From positions 1 to 15,519 of the forward strand of contig QBMP01000076.1 of assembly GCA_003242115.1 (NCBI GenBank): a stretch of DNA of 15,519 nt, in the 5' to 3' direction. Shown here piece after piece: positions 14,962 through 15,519 of the stretch; the first letter of the stretch is position 1; each line of letters opens with the position of its first letter. A program made the position numbers and the translations under genes. This DNA comes from Phormidesmis priestleyi (GTDB lineage Bacteria > Cyanobacteriota > Cyanobacteriia > Phormidesmidales > Phormidesmidaceae). The notes beneath the pieces were generated by a model. That model did not search any database. It worked only from the letters and a program-made list of their open reading frames with translations, and was not told the DNA's origin.

Positions 14962-15244
14962 GATGTGGTCAGGAATGAAGGGATAGATCGGCGGTAGATT
15001 GATGGTAGATGAGCAGTGGTGAAGCAGTAGATGAGCAGTAGATGTTAGCTAGCGTAATCGCTGTTTTCTCTGCTCATATAGATTAGATGTAAATATTTTC
15101 TAGGGCAGGTTAGATCTATATAAGTATCTGTTGAAGATTGTCGATTCGACGGCAGCAGATATTCAAAAGCTGTCATGATCAGCGTGATAGACCAGCGTAA
15201 TAGAGTAGCGGGTGTGATTCGATGCGTGATTTGATTGGATTCAT
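14962..15244. other. 283-bp divergent spacer between two glycosyltransferase genes
   Basis: The spacer should contain the start signals for both flanking genes. It holds short repeats, described separately, and AT-rich stretches around 15075-15125. The minus-strand frame at 15045-15311 looks non-coding, since it has no recognisable motif and overlaps the plus-strand GT2 start. No promoter pair was assigned with confidence. Confidence 0.4.
15005..15039. repeat. Short direct repeat in leader of GT2 gene
   Basis: GTAGATGAGCAGT occurs at 15005-15017 and again at 15027-15039, a period of 22 bp. Partial copies (GGTAGAT, AGTAGATG) lie on either side. It lies 44 bp upstream of the GTG start of the minus-strand glycosyltransferase. 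Confidence 0.65.
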
Positions 15245-15519
15245 ATGGCAGAGATGGGCGGCTCTTTGATGATGGCGGATTCGACAGCTTTGCCGGAAGC
15301 GCTCCTTTCAAAACGGGCTAGCTTATATTGCCCGAAGGTTTCTGTGATTGTGCCGATCTATAACGGTGAACAGGACTTACCCGGTTTGCTGGCTTGCCTG
15401 ATGGCGCAAACTTATCCAGCCGAGCAGGTGGTGTATTTGCTGGTGGATAATGGCAGCAGCGATCGCACTCCCCAAATTTTAGCGGCTGCCGCTGCCGACT
15501 TTACCGCCAAAGGCTTGCC
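15245..15519 (+). CDS. Glycosyltransferase family 2, N-terminal fragment (cut by window edge)
   Basis: From the ATG at 15245 an open frame runs 91 codons to the right edge. It contains CPKVSVIVPIYNGEQDLPGL (residues 29-48), LMAQTYPAEQVVYLLVDNGS (52-71) and SSDRTPQIL (71-79), the first strand and nucleotide-binding Asp region of a GT2 enzyme. In-frame ATGs at 15254, 15269 and 15272 are other possible starts, and none has a strong Shine-Dalgarno. It is divergent from the GT2 at 13918-14961, with which it shares a 283-bp spacer. Its overall length, membrane segments and specificity lie outside the window. Confidence 0.85.
   Translation, partial: MAEMGGSLMMADSTALPEALLSKRASLYCPKVSVIVPIYNGEQDLPGLLACLMAQTYPAEQVVYLLVDNGSSDRTPQILAAAAADFTAKGL

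Noticed and set aside
15045..15311. 88-codon minus-strand frame
   Set aside because: It overlaps the start of a clear plus-strand GT2 gene, runs through repeats and AT-rich spacer, and shows no motif.

Overview
The window looks like chromosomal DNA of a cyanobacterium. The palindrome GCGATCGC (HIP1) occurs about 18 times in 15.5 kb, which is typical of cyanobacterial genomes, and the leftmost gene is a recognisable PxcA/CemA-type proton-extrusion protein, a family of cyanobacteria and chloroplasts. Base composition is moderate, with more AT in the spacers. A filamentous Leptolyngbya/Phormidesmis-like relative is plausible, but genus cannot be fixed from this sequence. I see no tRNA, rRNA, CRISPR array, transposase or prophage gene.

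Layout: (1) 231-1562, minus strand: pxcA. (2) 1799-11725, minus strand: a run of closely spaced genes that read as one operon. In transcription order these are a fatty acyl-AMP ligase (FAAL) broken into two frames at about 10817-10823, a long acyl-CoA-dehydrogenase-like flavoprotein, a stand-alone acyl carrier protein (ACP), an MBOAT membrane acyltransferase, a membrane-anchored SGNH/DltD-like protein, a type-2-NADH-dehydrogenase-like flavoprotein, and an HTTM membrane protein fused to a DCC thiol-redox motif. (3) 12140-12877, plus strand: an Sfp/HetI-type phosphopantetheinyl transferase, divergent from the operon across a 414-bp AT-richer spacer. (4) 12846-14961, minus strand: a phosphodiester-glycosidase-family envelope protein and a family-2 glycosyltransferase (GT2), overlapping by 14 bp. 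(5) 15245 to the right edge, plus strand: the start of another GT2.

How they could work together: AMP-forming ligase, carrier protein, MBOAT and DltD-like SGNH protein are the same four parts, by function, as DltA, DltC, DltB and DltD, which D-alanylate teichoic acids. Here the ligase is fatty-acid specific and a dehydrogenase sits between ligase and carrier. The reading I favour is a Dlt-like system. A free fatty acid is adenylated and loaded on the ACP, whose phosphopantetheine arm is installed by the neighbouring transferase. It may then be alpha,beta-desaturated on the ACP, and is finally passed by the MBOAT and SGNH pair to an extracytoplasmic acceptor. Nearby glycosyltransferases and the glycosidase-family protein suggest that the acceptor is a surface glycan, but this is inference. 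The two distal genes, an NDH-2-like quinone reductase homologue and an HTTM protein related to vitamin-K-dependent carboxylase, may add a quinone/thiol redox module.

The FAAL frameshift is the main caveat. It could be a sequencing error, a recent inactivating mutation or, less likely, recoding. Short tandem repeats lie in several spacers and within one coding region.
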